This document shows positions 1 to 8,243 of a DNA stretch of 64,000 nt, one piece after another. Source of the stretch: a virus; the IMG/VR virus record IMGVR_UViG_3300028394_000053, positions 31,863 to 95,862 of that record. The stretch is one strand, 5' to 3'. Both the position numbers and the translations under genes were made by a program. Every line of letters begins with the position of its first letter. The first letter of the stretch is position 1. Under the pieces are notes generated by a model. The model made no database searches. It was not told the origin of the DNA and was given only the letters and a program-made list of their open reading frames with translations.

Positions 1-942
1 TCCTGTTGCCTGACCAGTTTTTTGGGTAGTGGTTGGCATGGCAGTGTAACTGTACTGGTCTCGATAGTCTGTGGTCAGCCGTGTTCTGGCTGCTACAGGT
101 CCATTACCACCGAGTATCAGAGTATACAAGGTATTAAAGGCCTGTTCAAAATTTAAAATCTGTGTGTTTTGTCCTGTAAACCAATAGTAATAGCTTTTGT
201 GACTGCCGCGATATCTACTTTTAGGAAAAAATGGTGTTTCCAAGTTGCTGACAGCATATGGAGTTATTAGATATGTCATACGATAAGCATAGTCTCGGCG
301 TGCAACATCGTAACCAAGGCTTGTGGCCTGTACACTTACCTTGTACCATACTGTGGTTCCTCCTCCAGCCTTGGGGTTGGGCAAAACTTCTTGAGTGAGA
401 GGATCGACTTGTTGCAAGGCCTGATCCGATGCAAAACTGCTACTGCGCAAAATTTGATCAATTGCCTGTACTACCTGAGTGCCTTGAGATATAGGCCAAT
501 TTTGACTGTTGTTGTCTACTCTATCAGTTTTGGGGTCTAATGTTTCTTTGGCAGTATCGCTATTCTTGTTGGCAGTCTTTGATCGGTCAGTACTGCCAGG
601 TTTTTTAATGGTGGATTCTTCCAAAGCCACTGGTTCAAATATAATTTCGTAAACATCGGCTATGTCGTATTTGTTTTGTTTGGCCAAATCATTTTGATAG
701 GTATTCAAGGCCTCTACCAATCCAGTAAAAATATAATTTTGATTACCGGTGGGTGCTGCCGGAGCCTTTGCTGGAGCTGTAGTAGTGGTCTGTGTTGGTT
801 GCGCTACTTGTCTTACTCCGGCTCCTGTTCCAAGAACTGTTTGTTGATTATTTGCTCCAAACCTACGCGGACCTGCTCCAAAGCCCGAACCAAACTTTCC
901 GTCGTCGACTAAATTTTGTTGTTTGTTTGTTAGATCAGCCAT
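1..942 (-). CDS. Baseplate/tail structural protein, C-terminus cut by window edge
   Basis: An open frame runs from an ATG at 942 down to base 1 without a stop, giving the first 314 residues. A strong ribosome site (GTAGGAG) lies inside the end of the preceding gene. The N-terminal 70 residues are low complexity (Q, T, A, P). Next comes a segment with YEIIFEP around residue 100, then a Thr/Lys/Asp-rich linker and a folded part with VWYKVSVQA and DYAYRMTYLITPYAV. I recall this pattern from large virion/baseplate proteins of T4-like cyanophages. It is the last visible gene of the four-gene minus-strand baseplate operon. Its beginning (YEIIFEP) looks like a continuation of the end of the 945-2570 product, so the two may be parts of one ancestral protein. 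Exact role unknown. Confidence 0.6.
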   Translation of the reverse strand, partial: MADLTNKQQNLVDDGKFGSGFGAGPRRFGANNQQTVLGTGAGVRQVAQPTQTTTTAPAKAPAAPTGNQNYIFTGLVEALNTYQNDLAKQNKYDIADVYEIIFEPVALEESTIKKPGSTDRSKTANKNSDTAKETLDPKTDRVDNNSQNWPISQGTQVVQAIDQILRSSSFASDQALQQVDPLTQEVLPNPKAGGGTTVWYKVSVQATSLGYDVARRDYAYRMTYLITPYAVSNLETPFFPKSRYRGSHKSYYYWFTGQNTQILNFEQAFNTLYTLILGGNGPVAARTRLTTDYRDQYSYTAMPTTTQKTGQATG

Positions 943-944
943 GC

Positions 945-2570
945 TTATGCTCCTACCTGGGTTGGTGAGTCACTTTCACCGGTAAAGTTGCCCAACGCAT
1001 CTACACCGGCACTGGTTGATCGTGGATTAGGAGGACCGGGCGGAATGTTAGAACTTGACGGTGTTGCCTGTGGTGTTCTCTCGCCTGCCAGTGGCGGTAG
1101 TTGTGATAAAGGTGCATTTCCTCTTAGCAGATCTTTCACAGTGGTTCCTGACAGCTGGAAAGGAAAAGGTATAGTTCCTCTATTTTGACCTATGGCAACG
1201 TTTTGTGCCACCGGCTTGGCTTCAATGTTGTATTCAACTTGTGCTTTAGCTACACGAAAAGTAAGTTTAGTCAGAGTAAATGGATATATTTTTTCTACTA
1301 TGGCCCTAGGGTCAGTGGTAGTGATCTGGCCTGTGCCCCGTCTGTTGTATCTACCTATTATGGGTGCTGACAAATTGCCTTGGCTGTCATATCCGTAAAA
1401 ACGAACAACCAGGCAATACTGAGCTTTTATGTAGTTTGGAGTAAGATTGCTACCAGATGCATTGGCCCGGCGGTCTTGAGAGGCGTAGTCAGGAACAGTT
1501 GGATCAATAAATGTGCCGCCCGGAGTGTTTATTTCTCTAACTGCTCGATAGAGATTTTGTATCAAGGTTATTCCGTTGGGTTCAGTTACTTTAAATTTGA
1601 TATCAGTGGCACAGTGGGCCATCTGGGTTCCTCCTCCGGGCGCGCTGGATGTTATTTCTAAATCATCTATATAGTAATCAACAGGAAACATTGCACTACG
1701 TCCGCCCGGACTTGATGCGCCGGTAGAATTATTGCTTGTTGTTGTTGGAGCTCCGCCGCTTTGCATCAACAGTGTCCAGCCAGCTACACTGCGTTGGGGA
1801 GAATTTATTAATTGGTTAAACTGAACGTCGGTCATTAGATACCAACTGATCTGGTATGTATAGCTGGCATATTCATCAAGTATGTTGGGTTGAGTGATGA
1901 TACGACTATTTGTGGCTGTTCCAAATGTGGATTTGATTATGTCTTTGGTTGAGTTACCAGTGATTACAGGACTGTCGGCTCTGCCGTCACCAACACCAGG
2001 TTGTGTGGCTGAGCTGGCTGTGCCCCCGGCAGCAACGTCCAGGGCTTCTTGTGGGCTGAGTCCACCTTCGACCAGGGCTGCAACATTTATTCTTCCAGTG
2101 TTTATGTTAGGAGCAGGAGTAGCTTGGCTTATTGATAACTTGATTGGATCTGGATCCAGGCCCTCGTCAACCACAATCGGTTCTTCTACAGAACCCAAGG
2201 GCTCAGTAACTAGACTGGTTGGGTTTTGTGCTGTTGCCCCGTCTGTCCTGGCTGTCTGATTGTTGGCCGCTACTGCTCCTGAGCTGACCGGACCACCATC
2301 TAGTGGTGGCGGGGTTGCCGCTTCAATCGCTTGTCTTGCCTGTTGATCTAGTGCTGGTATTGCAAGCTGTAAGTCTTTATATATAGCGGCAGTGTCTGGG
2401 TCACCGGCGTCTTGTATGAATTGGGTGAATCGGTTGAATGCTTCCATGGTCGAAGCAGACCTGAACAATTCACGACCGTTTGGCTGGGTAATGGTATAAA
2501 AAATTGTACCGTCATTGAAAGGATTAAGTGAAATGGTGTAGCCATCAATCACCCGTTTAATCTCAGCCAT
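945..2570 (-). CDS. Baseplate/tail structural protein, 541 aa
   Basis: The gene starts one base after the gp53-like gene and stops two bases before the next ATG, so it is part of a tightly packed operon. The first 200 residues are a Pro/Thr/Ala-rich spacer that carries the motif NVAALVEGGLSPQEAL, also found twice in the 2871-4892 product. From about residue 230 there is a folded domain (YTYQISWYLMTDVQFNQLI, then FPVDYYIDDLEITS). It is followed by beta-rich sequence ending in QVEYNIEAKPV, then a Pro-rich tail. The context (baseplate operon, gp53-like neighbour) argues for a baseplate or hub component. I do not recognise a T4 gene number. Confidence 0.6.
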   Translation of the reverse strand: MAEIKRVIDGYTISLNPFNDGTIFYTITQPNGRELFRSASTMEAFNRFTQFIQDAGDPDTAAIYKDLQLAIPALDQQARQAIEAATPPPLDGGPVSSGAVAANNQTARTDGATAQNPTSLVTEPLGSVEEPIVVDEGLDPDPIKLSISQATPAPNINTGRINVAALVEGGLSPQEALDVAAGGTASSATQPGVGDGRADSPVITGNSTKDIIKSTFGTATNSRIITQPNILDEYASYTYQISWYLMTDVQFNQLINSPQRSVAGWTLLMQSGGAPTTTSNNSTGASSPGGRSAMFPVDYYIDDLEITSSAPGGGTQMAHCATDIKFKVTEPNGITLIQNLYRAVREINTPGGTFIDPTVPDYASQDRRANASGSNLTPNYIKAQYCLVVRFYGYDSQGNLSAPIIGRYNRRGTGQITTTDPRAIVEKIYPFTLTKLTFRVAKAQVEYNIEAKPVAQNVAIGQNRGTIPFPFQLSGTTVKDLLRGNAPLSQLPPLAGERTPQATPSSSNIPPGPPNPRSTSAGVDALGNFTGESDSPTQVGA

Positions 2571-2571
2571 G

Positions 2572-2871
2572 TTAGAATCCCAACACTGTTTGCAAGGTAG
2601 CTATCCTGGGCAGAAATATTTCAACGCCCACAGCAAAATCCAAAGGCGGCTTGGTCAAGGTGTTGGGGTTGCGTTGATAAAACACCCACCACAATCCTGG
2701 ATTGCTGTATAGATCATAGGCCAACAAATCAGGTCTGTACTGATAGGTTAGATTGATAGCAAATGACAAGTCGTCCGGTAATAAGGGAATAGGCCGATTG
2801 GTCATGGTATCCAAAAAGAACTGGCTGTAGCCGGTTGTATAATAAGCACTAGTACTATCGTATGCAGCCAT
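2572..2871 (-). CDS. gp53: gp53-like baseplate wedge protein
   Basis: A 99-residue protein with the compact pattern FLDTMTNRPIPLLPDD, YQYRPDLLAYDLYSNP and LWWVFYQRNPN, ending with FAVGVEIFLP. This R-P-D-L-L-A-Y-[DE]-L-Y-x-N-P-x-W-W-V-F block is characteristic of the gp53/LysM-like wedge proteins of T4-type phages. T4 gp53 is about twice as long, so this is the core domain only. The start codon overlaps the stop of the upstream gene (TAATG), implying translational coupling. Baseplate wedge role inferred by homology and position. Confidence 0.7.
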   Translation of the reverse strand: MAAYDSTSAYYTTGYSQFFLDTMTNRPIPLLPDDLSFAINLTYQYRPDLLAYDLYSNPGLWWVFYQRNPNTLTKPPLDFAVGVEIFLPRIATLQTVLGF

Positions 2872-4892
2872 TACCAGAATCCTCCTTTGAGTTGATTGCC
2901 GTTGGCAAATTGTTGTAAATTAAATACCTGACTTACCTGTTGACGACTTTGTACTGGCAACAAGGTTATGACTATGTCTATCTTGGTTGGCACATAGGTT
3001 GGATTTTCAGTGTTTGGGTTACTGGGCGTTGGCCTTGTCGCTTTGGCACCTTTGGGGAGAGATTTTCCAAACGAGTCTATTGCAGTGGCCAATCGCCTAA
3101 CCGAGCTCAATGAGTTATTGGTAGTTTGAACTTGTTTGTTGCGCAATTGATTTTGATTCAGTTGCAAATTGTTACTGCTGCCGGCACGGATATAATCCAC
3201 ATCAGCTGGCAGATTGTAGTTGAAACTTGTGACCAATACTGGGTGCTTATTAAATTGATAATCTCCAAACCCGGTTAAAAAACACATAGGAGGAGGTGAT
3301 CCTAAATTCTGGCTTTGTCCGTAAAACATTTTAGTCACTGATCTAAAGAAATGTATCACGGCCAAGAGATAATTGGCCTCTTCGGTATCCTGTGCCGTAA
3401 ACGCAGCTGTTATAGTGACGTTGTCGGTGTAGCTGTTTTGGTAAAAATATCCGCGATAGTTGCTGTGGGTAAGATCGGTGGGATTGTAGTTGGCCTTGTA
3501 ATTGGTAGAAATTTGTGGCGTATATGGAAATATAACTCCGTTGCTGGACTTGAGCGGGTTGAGTATGAAAGCATTTTCAGCATTGTATAGATAATCACTG
3601 TTGTCTGCTAGACTCAGGCGCAATCGCCAGTCAGTGTTGTTTAGGGTTCGTTGTTGAGTTAGTATAGTCTGTTGTTTTTTTACATTGGCTGCACCAGCTG
3701 CTACGGCCCTGGATTGATCACTGCTGGCCTGCGTGGCTGGCTCCACAAAATCGTAGCCTACAAATACTGGATTGTTGTCTTCATCTAGAGTAAATCCCGG
3801 ATTGAGATTGCCGTCTTCGTCGTAGGCCTGTCGTTCACGATAAGGATTGGGGGCTGTCAAGGATTCTGCTAGAGTGCCAGTGACATCCAGTTCCTGGGAT
3901 GCATACAGTGCCAGCGGATCTTCTACGTCGGTTGGACCAGACAATTGATTGGGCACTTCTTCGGCATCTGGATTGGGTATCTCAACCCCGGTGTCAATCT
4001 GTGATTGTTCGTATGCAAACAAACTGGCTTCGTCGCGATCTAGTCCGGATGCTACTGTGACTCCAGTTTGAGTTTCTACCACATCAAAACTGCCGTTGTT
4101 GTTTGGTACTACAGAATAGTCGCCGGGCACAGTGATTGTGCGGGCAAGAGGTTCTGGTGATGCATTTTCTTGGGCAAACGGATCGTCAATTGCAAGAGCC
4201 TGAACACTGGCCAGTGCTGTTTCTGGATCAAGCCCGGCCTCAATCTGGGCTGCTACACTTATTTTATTAGACGATACCACATTGAATCTATCGAGATTTG
4301 GCGGTTGTTGTGAAGGAGTCACCGTGGTTATTCGCCCAGCGTCCTGTGCCAGGGTCGCTTCTATTTTTAAATTTTCTTTTGCGGCCTGTACCTGCGTCTC
4401 AGCCAGCTCGGCTTGCTCACGTAAAAGATTCACTGATTGTTGTGCCCGGTCGTATGCTTCTGTGTCGGGTTTCAGTTTGTCAAGTTGAATTTGAGCTTCA
4501 GTTAATTTTACTATGGCGTTTTGTTCTGCTGCTTGCGCCCGAGCACTAAGTTGTTGTGCCGTGGTAAGTTGACTGTTTTCAGTAGAGCTCAATAAAGCAG
4601 TTTGCGGTGTTTGTCCAGCTTCGACTAGAGCTGCAACATTTGTTGGAGGATTAGCAGGTTGTGGGCCAGCGGGGTTGTTGGTCGGAGTTGGCGGAACATT
4701 GTAGTTGGGCTGTGAATTAATTGCGGCCTGGGTTGCTTTGATTTCAGCAGGGTTGCTGATTTCGTTGCCCAATGCATCATAGTATTGTGTTGTGCCATCA
4801 GGGGCCACATTCATCCGGGGCTTGCCATCGGGTCCATAGGTGACCGTGTTTCCATTGGTAGTAGTAACTGTCTGTCCTGTTAAATCAGCCAT
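2871..4892 (-). CDS. gp48/gp54-like tail-tube cap protein with long N-terminal extension
   Basis: 673 residues; first gene of the minus-strand baseplate operon. The first ~420 residues are Q/A/P/D-rich with a likely coiled coil (about 95-185). They include two copies of a motif of the type VAALVEAGQTPQTAL. The C-terminal part holds the tube-like domain: DWRLRLSLADNSDYLY, then VIFPYTPQISTNYKANY, then EANYLLAVIHFFRSVTKMFYG and PVLVTSFNYNLPADVDYIR. These motifs match the tube-initiator/cap family (gp48 and gp54 in T4-type phages), which links baseplate to tail tube. Which of the two it is cannot be decided here. A late promoter and AGGA ribosome site precede the ATG at 4892. Confidence 0.6.
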   Translation of the reverse strand: MADLTGQTVTTTNGNTVTYGPDGKPRMNVAPDGTTQYYDALGNEISNPAEIKATQAAINSQPNYNVPPTPTNNPAGPQPANPPTNVAALVEAGQTPQTALLSSTENSQLTTAQQLSARAQAAEQNAIVKLTEAQIQLDKLKPDTEAYDRAQQSVNLLREQAELAETQVQAAKENLKIEATLAQDAGRITTVTPSQQPPNLDRFNVVSSNKISVAAQIEAGLDPETALASVQALAIDDPFAQENASPEPLARTITVPGDYSVVPNNNGSFDVVETQTGVTVASGLDRDEASLFAYEQSQIDTGVEIPNPDAEEVPNQLSGPTDVEDPLALYASQELDVTGTLAESLTAPNPYRERQAYDEDGNLNPGFTLDEDNNPVFVGYDFVEPATQASSDQSRAVAAGAANVKKQQTILTQQRTLNNTDWRLRLSLADNSDYLYNAENAFILNPLKSSNGVIFPYTPQISTNYKANYNPTDLTHSNYRGYFYQNSYTDNVTITAAFTAQDTEEANYLLAVIHFFRSVTKMFYGQSQNLGSPPPMCFLTGFGDYQFNKHPVLVTSFNYNLPADVDYIRAGSSNNLQLNQNQLRNKQVQTTNNSLSSVRRLATAIDSFGKSLPKGAKATRPTPSNPNTENPTYVPTKIDIVITLLPVQSRQQVSQVFNLQQFANGNQLKGGFW

Positions 4893-4910
4893 AATATTTT
4901 TCCTATACGA

Positions 4911-4918
4911 TATTTATC
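4911..4918 (-). promoter_or_regulatory. T4-type late promoter for the baseplate operon
   Basis: GATAAATA on the minus strand. Transcription would start near 4905, leaving a short leader with AGGA before the ATG at 4892. It lies back-to-back with the gp55 promoters. Confidence 0.65.
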
Positions 4919-4952
4919 GCAAAAATAAACCACCTATATAATGATATAGAGG

Positions 4953-4980
4953 TTGACAAATGCCAAAAGTGTTGTAAAAT
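4953..4980 (+). promoter_or_regulatory. Sigma70-like promoter of the gp55 operon
   Basis: TTGACA at 4953-4958 and TAAAAT at 4975-4980 with a 16-base spacer. The -35 is a perfect match and the -10 matches five of six positions. It fits host-polymerase transcription of the sigma factor and recombination genes before late transcription starts. Confidence 0.7.
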
Positions 4981-4985
4981 AAATA
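4978..4985 (+). promoter_or_regulatory. Possible late promoter overlapping the gp55 early promoter
   Basis: AATAAATA overlaps the -10 box of the sigma70-like promoter. If used, the mRNA would begin near 4991, just before the AAGGAG ribosome site. It would let gp55 maintain its own expression late. The TAAATA core could also be chance in an A-rich stretch. Confidence 0.4.
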
Positions 4986-5005
4986 CACATCAAGGAGATT
5001 CACTA

Positions 5006-5905
5006 GTGGCCACAACCATACCAAAAACCCCAGCAAAAGTCAACTATCTCAACAACAGAGATATCTTGAAAGAAATACATCTAAGTAAAAACAGCTATTG
5101 CGCCTATCGTGATCCGGTTCTGGATCATCAGTATGACATTATCCTGCCCACTGTGTTAAAAATAAATCAACGCACAGTGGCCGAAGCCAGACGCAACAGG
5201 GCTGACCGTGTCAAGCGAGAAACTGGGCAAGTGGTGGACCCTGTACGGATACCTAATACAGATCTAGTGTTCCGCATCACTTGTTGGGAACACATACCCA
5301 TGGCACCCAAAAAGATACCTAAAAGTGCTACCAAAAAGAAAAAGATCGACGAGATATTTGAGCTGGAGCTCGAACCCGAAGATCCGTTAGCTGAACTGAT
5401 CGAAGAACCTATACTAAGTCCAGTTCATGTGAGATTGAACTTTCCTCCGTTTTATCACTACCGATTGGACGATAACAAAGAACCGTTCTTGGTGGGCAAG
5501 AGCCACTGGAAGGGCGATCTAGAATACGGTGAGTTCAGCAAGGATCATGGTAAAATGACTCGTAAGCTGGCTACCATGTTCATGAAGCTGTGCGAACGCT
5601 ATGCCACACGAAGCAACTGGAGAGGATACACCTACAATGAAGAAATGCGGGGACAAGCCCTACTACAGCTTAGCCAAATTGGCCTGCAGTTTGACGAATC
5701 AAAATCGCAGAACCCTTTTGCATATTATACTGCCGCTATCACCAATAGCTTTACTAGGATCTTGAATCTGGAAAAGAAAAATCAAAACATACGTGATGAC
5801 ATACTAGAAATGAACGGGCTCAATCCTAGCTGGACTAGACAAAATGCTGGACGACGTAACCCAGATCATGTTGCCGGAGAGGTCGTAATATCCAACGAGG
5901 AGTAG
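5006..5905 (+). CDS. gp55: Late-transcription sigma factor, gp55-like
   Basis: 299 residues from a GTG start with AAGGAG eight bases upstream. The C-terminal half carries the sigma region 2-like block of T4 gp55 (about residues 205-265): RGYTYNEEMRGQALLQL, FDESKSQNPFAYYT, then ITNSFTRILNLEKKNQNIRD. In T4, gp55 binds host RNA polymerase core and, with gp33 and the sliding clamp gp45, recognises TATAAATA. T4 gp55 is about 185 residues. This one has a longer N-terminal part with a basic/acidic stretch (KKIPKSATKKKKID, then E/D-rich). Many TAAATA cores in this window are its probable targets. No gp33 or gp45 is seen here. Confidence 0.8.
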   Translation: MATTIPKTPAKVNYLNNRDILKEIHLSKNSYCAYRDPVLDHQYDIILPTVLKINQRTVAEARRNRADRVKRETGQVVDPVRIPNTDLVFRITCWEHIPMAPKKIPKSATKKKKIDEIFELELEPEDPLAELIEEPILSPVHVRLNFPPFYHYRLDDNKEPFLVGKSHWKGDLEYGEFSKDHGKMTRKLATMFMKLCERYATRSNWRGYTYNEEMRGQALLQLSQIGLQFDESKSQNPFAYYTAAITNSFTRILNLEKKNQNIRDDILEMNGLNPSWTRQNAGRRNPDHVAGEVVISNEE

Positions 5906-5911
5906 TATACT
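5906..5911 (+). promoter_or_regulatory. Possible -10 box directly upstream of gp47
   Basis: TATACT ends six bases before the gp47 ATG at 5918; the downstream bases AGCTAG resemble those at the exonuclease gene (49739-49750). No convincing -35 is seen. If used, the mRNA would be leaderless. Confidence 0.35.
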
Positions 5912-5917
5912 AGCTAG

Positions 5918-6934
5918 ATGACAAATCTATTTCGTAAAGCAGCTATCTGTACTGACATACATTGGGGACTAAAAAGCAACAGCCTGGTCCACAATAGAGA
6001 TTGTGAAGCATTTGTTGATTGGTTTATTGCCACTGCCAAAGCGCAAGGTTGCGAAACCGGTATGTTCCTGGGCGATTGGCACAATCATCGTGCATCAATC
6101 AACCTGCAGACCTTGCAGTTTAGCCTGCAGGCCCTGGAAAAACTATCAGCGGCCTTTGATCAGTTTTATTTTATTCCGGGCAATCACGATCTATACTATC
6201 GCGACAAGCGAGACATACACGGAGCCGAGTGGGCCAAACACTTGCCCAACATAGTCATTGTGAACGACTGGTTTCAAAAGGACGATGTCATTATTGCTCC
6301 TTGGCTGGTTGGTGATGATCACAAACGCATACCCAAGATGACGGCCAAGTACATGTTTGGACATTTTGAATTACCACATTTTAAAATGAATGCCATGGTA
6401 GAAATGCCCGACCACGGCGAGATCCGTGTGGATGCGTTTGGTGGAATCGAAAGTGTGTACTCTGGACACTTCCACTTGAGACAAAGCAAGCGAAACGTGA
6501 ACTATATTGGCAACTGTTTTCCACACAACTTTGCTGATGCCGGCGACAGCAATCGTGGCATGATGGTCAAAGAGTGGGGACAGGCCGATCAGTATTTTAG
6601 CTGGCCAGGTCAACCCTTGTATCGTGTCTTGAAATTGAGCCGGGTGATCGACAGTGCCTCTGAACTATTAGCAGCCAATATGCATGTGCGTGTAGAGTTA
6701 GACATTGACATCAGCTACGAAGAAGCCAATTTTATCAAGGACACATTTGTAAAGGATTACAATCTAAGAGAGATGGCCTTGATACCGGTCAAGAGCACAG
6801 CGGTAGATGCCGACATGGCACCCGGTGAAATCAAGTTTGAAAGCGTGGATCAGATTGTCACAGATCAGCTGACCAATATTGAAAGCGAATTCTACGATCC
6901 AAAATTACTGTTAAAAATATATCAGAATTTATAA
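5918..6934 (+). CDS. gp47: Recombination nuclease subunit gp47 (Mre11/SbcD-like)
   Basis: 338 residues with the calcineurin-like phosphoesterase metal motifs in order: TDIHWG (D13, H15), LGDWHNH (D53, H55), PGNHDLYY (N89-D91) and SGHFHLR. These coordinate two Mn ions in Mre11/SbcD/gp47 enzymes. gp47 and gp46 form the exonuclease that resects DNA ends for recombination-dependent replication and helps degrade host DNA. Length agrees with T4 gp47 (339 residues). The gene lies 12 bases after gp55. Unusually, gp46 does not follow directly: a radical SAM gene is inserted between the two subunits. Confidence 0.93.
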   Translation: MTNLFRKAAICTDIHWGLKSNSLVHNRDCEAFVDWFIATAKAQGCETGMFLGDWHNHRASINLQTLQFSLQALEKLSAAFDQFYFIPGNHDLYYRDKRDIHGAEWAKHLPNIVIVNDWFQKDDVIIAPWLVGDDHKRIPKMTAKYMFGHFELPHFKMNAMVEMPDHGEIRVDAFGGIESVYSGHFHLRQSKRNVNYIGNCFPHNFADAGDSNRGMMVKEWGQADQYFSWPGQPLYRVLKLSRVIDSASELLAANMHVRVELDIDISYEEANFIKDTFVKDYNLREMALIPVKSTAVDADMAPGEIKFESVDQIVTDQLTNIESEFYDPKLLLKIYQNL

Positions 6935-6938
6935 ATCA

Positions 6939-8234
6939 ATGCCCGCAAAATATCCTATTTTTCCTATACAAACAGATACTGCCTGTTTATTAAAATGGTC
7001 CTGGAGTACTATATATTTTAACAGTGGTTCTACAGCATCCTGTCATAGAACAAAAAAATTTGCAATTGATCCTGATAATTTTGATCAATTTCATAATTTG
7101 CCAGATAAGGTTGCTGCAAGAACTGTTATGTTGAACGGACAGTGGCCAGCCGACGGTTGTCAATATTGCCAGAGTGTTGAAGAATCTGGTGGGTATAGCG
7201 ATCGGCAGTTTAACTTGTACCAACAAGAAAATGTAAAGTTGGTGCCACCCGAACTGCTTACAAATTCAAAAGAAACTTCAATTACCCCAACTATTGTCGA
7301 GGTATATTTTAAAAATACCTGTAACATGGCCTGTGTGTACTGCGGACCTCATCACAGTAGCTTGTGGGAGGAAGAAAATAGAAAATTTGACGAATCTTTT
7401 GGCAACGACGCCACAGAATATAGTGTTCGTTTATCGCAATTTAATTCAAATTACGATCGTATGGTCAACGATTTTTGGAATTATCTTTCAACCGATAATC
7501 GTTACCAGGTGATTCAACGCTATCATATACTAGGAGGAGAGCCGTTTTTACTTAAAGAACTAGACGATAGTATTGACTTTTGGAACACACACGGAAATCC
7601 AGATTTAACATTTAGTATTATATCTAATCTCAATATTCCGCATGAACGATTTAAAAAATATATACATCAATTTGAAAGATTGGTGTTAAGAAATAAAATA
7701 TGGCAATTACAACTAACTGCTAGTTTAGATTGTTGGGGACCCGAACAAGAATATGTGCGGTATGGACTAAATCTTGAAACATGGTTACAAAATTTTGAAT
7801 ACTGTATTGATCGGCCATGGATATCTTTAAGTATTAACAGTGCAATATCTGCGCTGACGATTAAGGGCCTGCCAACTTTATTAGAAAAAATCAATCATTG
7901 GAATACTCAACAAACAAAGGTTGCAGGTCGGTGGCAATCAGAACCAATTATTCATAGTTTTAATACATCTGGGCAACAGGATAATCCGTACATATTTGGA
8001 TCTGGAGTATTTGACAACGATTTTGAAAAAATATTACAGCTAATGCCAAAAAATAATTCTATTCAACAAGGACGGTTTCTTGCCATGGAAGGAATTGCCA
8101 ATAAACAAAAGAATTCTATTAGAGATAATATCTATATTGAAAATTTAAAAACTTATCTTGACCAGTTGGATGTAAGAAGAAAAACCAACTGGCGAACTCA
8201 ATTTGGTTGGCTAGACCAGGACTTTAGTGTATAA
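6939..8234 (+). CDS. Radical SAM domain protein between gp47 and gp46
   Basis: 431 residues. The radical SAM cluster motif CNMACVYC (C128, C132, C135) binds a 4Fe-4S cluster and S-adenosylmethionine. Further landmarks are YHILGGEPFLLKEL (the GGE motif after the cluster) and SIISNLN. An N-terminal region with C-containing motifs (TASCHRTKK, GCQYCQSVEESGGYSDR) may be an auxiliary cluster or SPASM/twitch-like element. Similar stand-alone radical SAM proteins occur in environmental phages; substrates are unknown. The gene is visibly more AT-rich than gp47 and gp46 and starts four bases after gp47, so it looks like an inserted cargo gene. The -10 box of gp46 overlaps its stop. Confidence 0.8.
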   Translation: MPAKYPIFPIQTDTACLLKWSWSTIYFNSGSTASCHRTKKFAIDPDNFDQFHNLPDKVAARTVMLNGQWPADGCQYCQSVEESGGYSDRQFNLYQQENVKLVPPELLTNSKETSITPTIVEVYFKNTCNMACVYCGPHHSSLWEEENRKFDESFGNDATEYSVRLSQFNSNYDRMVNDFWNYLSTDNRYQVIQRYHILGGEPFLLKELDDSIDFWNTHGNPDLTFSIISNLNIPHERFKKYIHQFERLVLRNKIWQLQLTASLDCWGPEQEYVRYGLNLETWLQNFEYCIDRPWISLSINSAISALTIKGLPTLLEKINHWNTQQTKVAGRWQSEPIIHSFNTSGQQDNPYIFGSGVFDNDFEKILQLMPKNNSIQQGRFLAMEGIANKQKNSIRDNIYIENLKTYLDQLDVRRKTNWRTQFGWLDQDFSV

Positions 8235-8235
8235 T
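8207..8235 (+). promoter_or_regulatory. Sigma70-like promoter of gp46
   Basis: TTGGCT at 8207-8212, 17-base spacer, perfect TATAAT at 8230-8235. The start point would fall within about two bases of the gp46 ATG at 8244, giving a near-leaderless mRNA. It separates gp46 transcription from the inserted radical SAM gene. Confidence 0.6.
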
Positions 8236-8243
8236 AAAAAATA

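Noticed and set aside
676-912. Plus-strand frame of 78 codons within the first baseplate gene
   Set aside because: Ser/Cys/Leu-rich antisense of a conserved structural gene, with no supporting signal.
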